Part shown: positions 14,662 to 17,369 of the stretch, one piece after another
Layout: each line of letters begins with the position of its first letter
Numbering within the stretch: the stretch's first letter is position 1
NCBI GenBank assembly: GCA_002418205.1
Contig: DIDP01000072.1
Coordinates: forward strand, 1-17,369
DNA length: 17,369 nt
Direction of reading: 5' to 3'
Origin: Anaerolineales bacterium UBA5797
GTDB taxonomy: Bacteria; Chloroflexota; Anaerolineae; Anaerolineales; Villigracilaceae
The notes under the pieces: model-generated
What the model saw: the letters and a program-made list of their open reading frames with translations, nothing else
What the model was told of the DNA's origin: nothing
Database searches by the model: none
Position numbers and translations under genes: made by a program

Positions 14662-14941
14662 GAATTGCCTCCCGGAGGATGGTTTCCCGCAATTCTTTTC
14701 GCAAGGCTTCCGGAGTGACCAGGTCTACCTTCCTGCCGAGGACTTCTTCAAGGTACATTTGGAGCCGGGCAAACTCAAACAACCCGACCGGTTTTTCAAA
14801 CTCCACGAGCAGGTCAACATCGCTTTGTCTGCCCACCTTATTCCTTGCGACCGACCCAAAAATGGAAATGGAGCGAACGCCGAACTTCTTCAAGCGGCGT
14901 TTCCGGACTTTGAGGAGTTGGATGACCTTTTCCCGTTCCAT
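14651..14941 (-). CDS. MntA-like minimal nucleotidyltransferase antitoxin, module 2
   Basis: This 96-residue minimal nucleotidyltransferase has IFGSVARNKVGRQSDVDLLV, an intact G-S-x10-D-x-D site (Gly29, Ser30, Asp41, Asp43), and a likely third Asp in GRKVDLV. It has the same length as module 1's MNT, with moderate similarity. It should AMPylate and neutralise the HEPN partner whose gene overlaps it by 11 nt. No Shine-Dalgarno sequence is seen before the ATG at 14939-14941. Instead a TGATAAAAT extended -10 ends 6 nt upstream, so the mRNA may be leaderless. Confidence 0.92.
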   Translation of the reverse strand: MEREKVIQLLKVRKRRLKKFGVRSISIFGSVARNKVGRQSDVDLLVEFEKPVGLFEFARLQMYLEEVLGRKVDLVTPEALRKELRETILREAIHAV

Positions 14942-14944
14942 GAC

Positions 14945-14957
14945 GTGATTTTATCAC
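14945..14957 (-). promoter_or_regulatory. Inverted repeat over the -10 box of module 2
   Basis: GTGAT-TTT-ATCAC (14945-14957) is a perfect 5-bp dyad covering TAAAAT (minus strand 14953-14948), the apparent extended -10. It ends 3 nt from the MNT start codon. It could be an autoregulatory operator for the toxin-antitoxin pair. Confidence 0.42.
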
Positions 14958-15103
14958 AGGCAGCAAAGTGTCTCATCACCCGCCTCTCGCGCTGATTTCA
15001 AGAGAACCGCCCACCCCAGCCCTGAGCCGGACGATGGGTTGATGGTCTGTGCCATGTATGCCCGAAAGGATACACGATCTCCGTCGCCATCATAGGCAAA
15101 GCT
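14954..15103 (-). pseudogene. RHS core remnant (FAYDGDGDRV) before MNT module 2
   Basis: The minus-strand reading begins SFAYDGDGDRV (15103-15071), the YDGDGNRV motif typical of RHS cores, then SFRAYMAQTINPSSG and unrelated sequence to a TGA at 14954-14956. It lies in the same frame as the beta-propeller gene and starts just after that gene's TAA with two intervening codon-sized steps. In intact RHS proteins this motif is commonly followed by V-K-V-E-G, and that continuation is found on the other side of MNT-HEPN module 2 at 14323. Only the first 11 residues are convincing RHS sequence; the rest is probably flank of the inserted module. Confidence 0.55.
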
Positions 15104-15106
15104 ATT

Positions 15107-16504
15107 TTATGGTGCAATCATCCAGCCAATAGGGGCGGTATTTTGCGAAATGTTTTCTAACTCGCCTGTGGTCGGATCAACAACCAAAACATAAAAATTT
15201 CTGGGGTTATCTACATCATCCCATTGTGTGAACATAATGTACTTTCCATCGGGTGACCAAACAGGTTCAGGATGGAGCATTGTCCAGGGATCGTAAGCAT
15301 TTGTGCTAATGCCTTGAATGCACAACCTTGTCACTTGTTTGCTCGATACATCCATAATGGCAAGTTCAGATTGTTCTCCATCGGCAACTTCATCCTGTCC
15401 CGTATTCAGCCAAAAAGCAATTAGGGTGCTGTCAGGCGACCAGGTGTAATCGGTTATGGTTGCAAACCCCAATTCCTCAGCAAAATTCGTGATCCGTTGG
15501 AACTCGCCGCCATCCTTTGAGACGATATAAAACTCATCGGCATTTCCTTCATGATTCAATATCGTGAGGTATTCTCCATTGGGCGACCAGCTTGGTATAC
15601 GCCCCCAATCTGTGAATTTTGCGCTGGCAAGTTCCGTTTCTGATTCAACATCAACCAGTGAAACAACGCTGTCATCTTTTGGATAGACCACACGCGTAAG
15701 GGTGGGATCGTAAAGGATATTAGCGCCATACACATTAAAGGTTTTAGTTGCCCTTCTATCGAATTTCCAGTCTGCCACGTTATCCACGTAAGGGTTTGCA
15801 GGATTATATGTATCATTCCAGTCAGTCTTAAGAAGAGAATGTGATTTGGTAAAGGGATCAAGAAAACGCGATGAGACTTTAACGGCTCCTCGTGTCGCAA
15901 CTATTCTTATTAGTTCTGAATTTTGCCAGTTGTAATAGTCCTGCCAACCTCCATCGATGAATAACGAAAAATCGTTAACTGCCTTCCCGTTGTTGTCTAG
16001 TATCCCAAGAAACATTTTGTCGCCCGAAGAGTCATAATGAATATAAGCAAGGTATTTCCCATCCGGTGAAACCTGTTCCAGCAACCCGTCGCTAATCGAT
16101 TTGATAATTTGCTTGTTGTTTAGGTTGAAAAAATAAAAACCATAATCAAAAGCCTGGTATTGACCGGATTCATCCATAGCTTGAAAATCCACTTGTTTGT
16201 ATGGGCGATTCAATACGAGGACACCTTGCAGATCAAGTTTTTGAGACTCGCTGATATCGTTCACACATTGGGCTTTCACCGTTGGCAGTGGTTCTGGCGA
16301 AGGAGTTGATGTGACCATCTCCTCAGGGGTGGAAGTGTGAGGCGGGGTGTTTACAGGGCTGGGCGTGAAGAGAAGATCAGCGTTTTCATTGGGCGGAAGG
16401 TCCGTGTCCGTAGCAGCACTCTCGGGGTTGTTTGCGCAGGAAGAAATGGTTGTCAATAGAACCATCATACAGACAAAGTATATAAATCGTTTTATCCCAA
16501 ACAT
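15107..16504 (-). CDS. Beta-propeller (TolB/PD40-like) lipoprotein
   Basis: The 465-residue exported protein begins MFGIKRFIYFVCMMVLLTTI with a lipobox ending ISSC (Cys near residue 23), then a Ser/Thr/Pro linker to about residue 75. The body holds at least four PD40/TolB-like blades marked SPDGKYLAYIHYD, SPNGEYLTILNHE, SPDSTLIAFWLNT and SPDGKYIMFTQWD, each followed by a strand of the form FYIVSKDG. Such propellers usually bind proteins or ligands; no catalytic residues are seen. The ATG at 16502-16504 has GGAGG 8 nt upstream, which lies inside the last codons of the RHS-type gene 4 nt before it, so the two are translationally linked. The gene is visibly more A/T-rich than genes at 4400-13400. 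An immunity or accessory role for the RHS tail is possible but unproven. Confidence 0.88.
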   Translation of the reverse strand: MFGIKRFIYFVCMMVLLTTISSCANNPESAATDTDLPPNENADLLFTPSPVNTPPHTSTPEEMVTSTPSPEPLPTVKAQCVNDISESQKLDLQGVLVLNRPYKQVDFQAMDESGQYQAFDYGFYFFNLNNKQIIKSISDGLLEQVSPDGKYLAYIHYDSSGDKMFLGILDNNGKAVNDFSLFIDGGWQDYYNWQNSELIRIVATRGAVKVSSRFLDPFTKSHSLLKTDWNDTYNPANPYVDNVADWKFDRRATKTFNVYGANILYDPTLTRVVYPKDDSVVSLVDVESETELASAKFTDWGRIPSWSPNGEYLTILNHEGNADEFYIVSKDGGEFQRITNFAEELGFATITDYTWSPDSTLIAFWLNTGQDEVADGEQSELAIMDVSSKQVTRLCIQGISTNAYDPWTMLHPEPVWSPDGKYIMFTQWDDVDNPRNFYVLVVDPTTGELENISQNTAPIGWMIAP

Positions 16505-16508
16505 CGGA

Positions 16509-17348
16509 TCAACCTCCACAGAAACTGTTATATGTCCCCGGATTGATGGCTCTGGCCCCGCCATTGGCATAGGCATAATTCACAATTAAAGCCTGGCAAT
16601 AGGTGAGGATCACCAGACGGTCGTCTCCACCCTGCCCCCAAACAATCACATCCCCAAGCCTCAACAACTTCCTGAAAATATCAGACCTTAAGGATATGTT
16701 GCCGACATCAAACAAGGCTGAGGAACTCGGGCGGCCAGTATATACACTTTGTTGGATGCCTTGCACGATCTGCATACCACCGTCTGCCCAAGACGAAGGA
16801 GGTTTGTAGAACAGACTGTCGATACTCCTGCCTTGGGTGTACCAATACGCACGACTTCGAGCAGATTGGCTATAGCGAGACATGAACATCATGGAACCCT
16901 CTGCAGTCGATGGGTCGCAATTCCTGGCATGGCACCAAACTGCCGCCTTGTTGCTCAGCGCAGATACAAACTTATCTGTCTTTGGATAACCTGCCTGTTC
17001 GTATCCCCAGATGATCGCCATGAACTCCCAAATGCTAAAGCCTCCACTTCCGTAACGCGCCCACCACCAGCCATCTTTGTTCCCCCACATTTCCACGTAC
17101 ATTCTATAAAGTGCCTCTATTCTTTTATTACTATCTAAAAGATCATCGTCTAATGTATCTGGTCCATCTGAATTTGCAGAGACATGCAAATTGGGTGGTG
17201 AACATAACTCAGCCTCATCTCCCACGCACTTATGCCCGCTGGGATCGGTATACCTGACCGGATTATTATTCACATACGCGTACCGATCCAACCCCTGGGC
17301 ACCGCCAGGGACAATCGTATCCGCCTGCGCAAAGCGACCAATCGCCGA
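16509..17348 (-). CDS. RHS repeat-associated core end with unknown C-terminal domain (5' broken or partial)
   Basis: The frame reads AIGRFAQADTIVPGGAQGLD then RYAYVNNNPVRYTDPSGHKC, the canonical end of an RHS core, followed by about 240 residues of variable tail. In RHS proteins the tail after DPSGH is often a toxin or effector. Here it has Trp-rich EMWGNKDGWWWARYGSGGF, FMAIIWGYEQAGYPKTDKF, WCHARNCDPSTAEGS and MSRYSQSARSRAYWY. I do not recognise the domain. In-frame TGA (17349-17351) and TAA (17358-17360) stop the frame upstream, while AGGTGG in another frame would fit the R-W of ARWYDP, so a small insertion has probably shifted the frame. Translation could restart at a TTG (17291). The beta-propeller lipoprotein gene starts 4 nt downstream. 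Confidence 0.85.
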   Translation of the reverse strand, partial: SAIGRFAQADTIVPGGAQGLDRYAYVNNNPVRYTDPSGHKCVGDEAELCSPPNLHVSANSDGPDTLDDDLLDSNKRIEALYRMYVEMWGNKDGWWWARYGSGGFSIWEFMAIIWGYEQAGYPKTDKFVSALSNKAAVWCHARNCDPSTAEGSMMFMSRYSQSARSRAYWYTQGRSIDSLFYKPPSSWADGGMQIVQGIQQSVYTGRPSSSALFDVGNISLRSDIFRKLLRLGDVIVWGQGGDDRLVILTYCQALIVNYAYANGGARAINPGTYNSFCGG

Positions 17349-17369
17349 TCACTTATCTTAACCACCTCC

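Noticed and set aside
1..17369. CRISPR array, tRNA or rRNA genes
   Set aside because: No regularly spaced direct repeats and no tRNA-like cloverleaf with a T-loop consensus were seen on either strand.

Overview
The window looks like an accessory-rich stretch of a bacterial chromosome, most likely Chloroflexota of the Anaerolineae type. This taxonomic guess rests on exported lipoproteins with long Thr/Pro linkers, DUF11/LysM surface proteins, a CarD-type regulator beside a small RRM protein, and RHS debris with HEPN/MNT pairs. No rRNA, tRNA or CRISPR array was seen.

Layout. 1-630: the end of an upstream gene with its terminator, a decayed minus-strand gene fragment, and two palindromic structures. 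631-3804: two paralogous SRPBCC (START-fold) proteins, a CarD/RRM operon on the minus strand whose RRM leader carries an attenuator-like hairpin, and a small PH-like hypothetical protein. 3805-4422: a 618-base gene-free leader. 4423-6693: a large secreted protein with Ig-like tail domains. 6827-7999: a minus-strand operon of a tandem universal stress protein and an EF-Tu-domain-2-like protein. 8198-13398: a plus-strand series of PAP2 membrane phosphatase, DUF11/LysM lipoprotein, DUF1801 protein, alpha/beta-hydrolase lipoprotein and histidine phosphatase. The first two share a 13-base extended -10 promoter motif, and a 130-bp interspersed palindromic repeat lies before the phosphatase gene.

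13399-17369 is the most unusual part and lies entirely on the minus strand. Reading 5' to 3' on that strand: the C-terminal end of an RHS protein with an unrecognised 200-residue tail; 4 nt later a beta-propeller lipoprotein; an RHS remnant (motif FAYDGDGDRV); a MNT-HEPN toxin-antitoxin pair; a second RHS remnant (VVKVEG ... TDANDNVISELRY ... GEVRYASGTTPTEYRFTGQ ... LNARW); and a second MNT-HEPN pair. The two remnants are consecutive pieces of one RHS core, so MNT-HEPN pair 2 sits inside a broken RHS gene and pair 1 starts just after the core breaks at the ARWYDPxxGRF motif. I read this as an RHS locus that has collected toxin-antitoxin modules at core break points.
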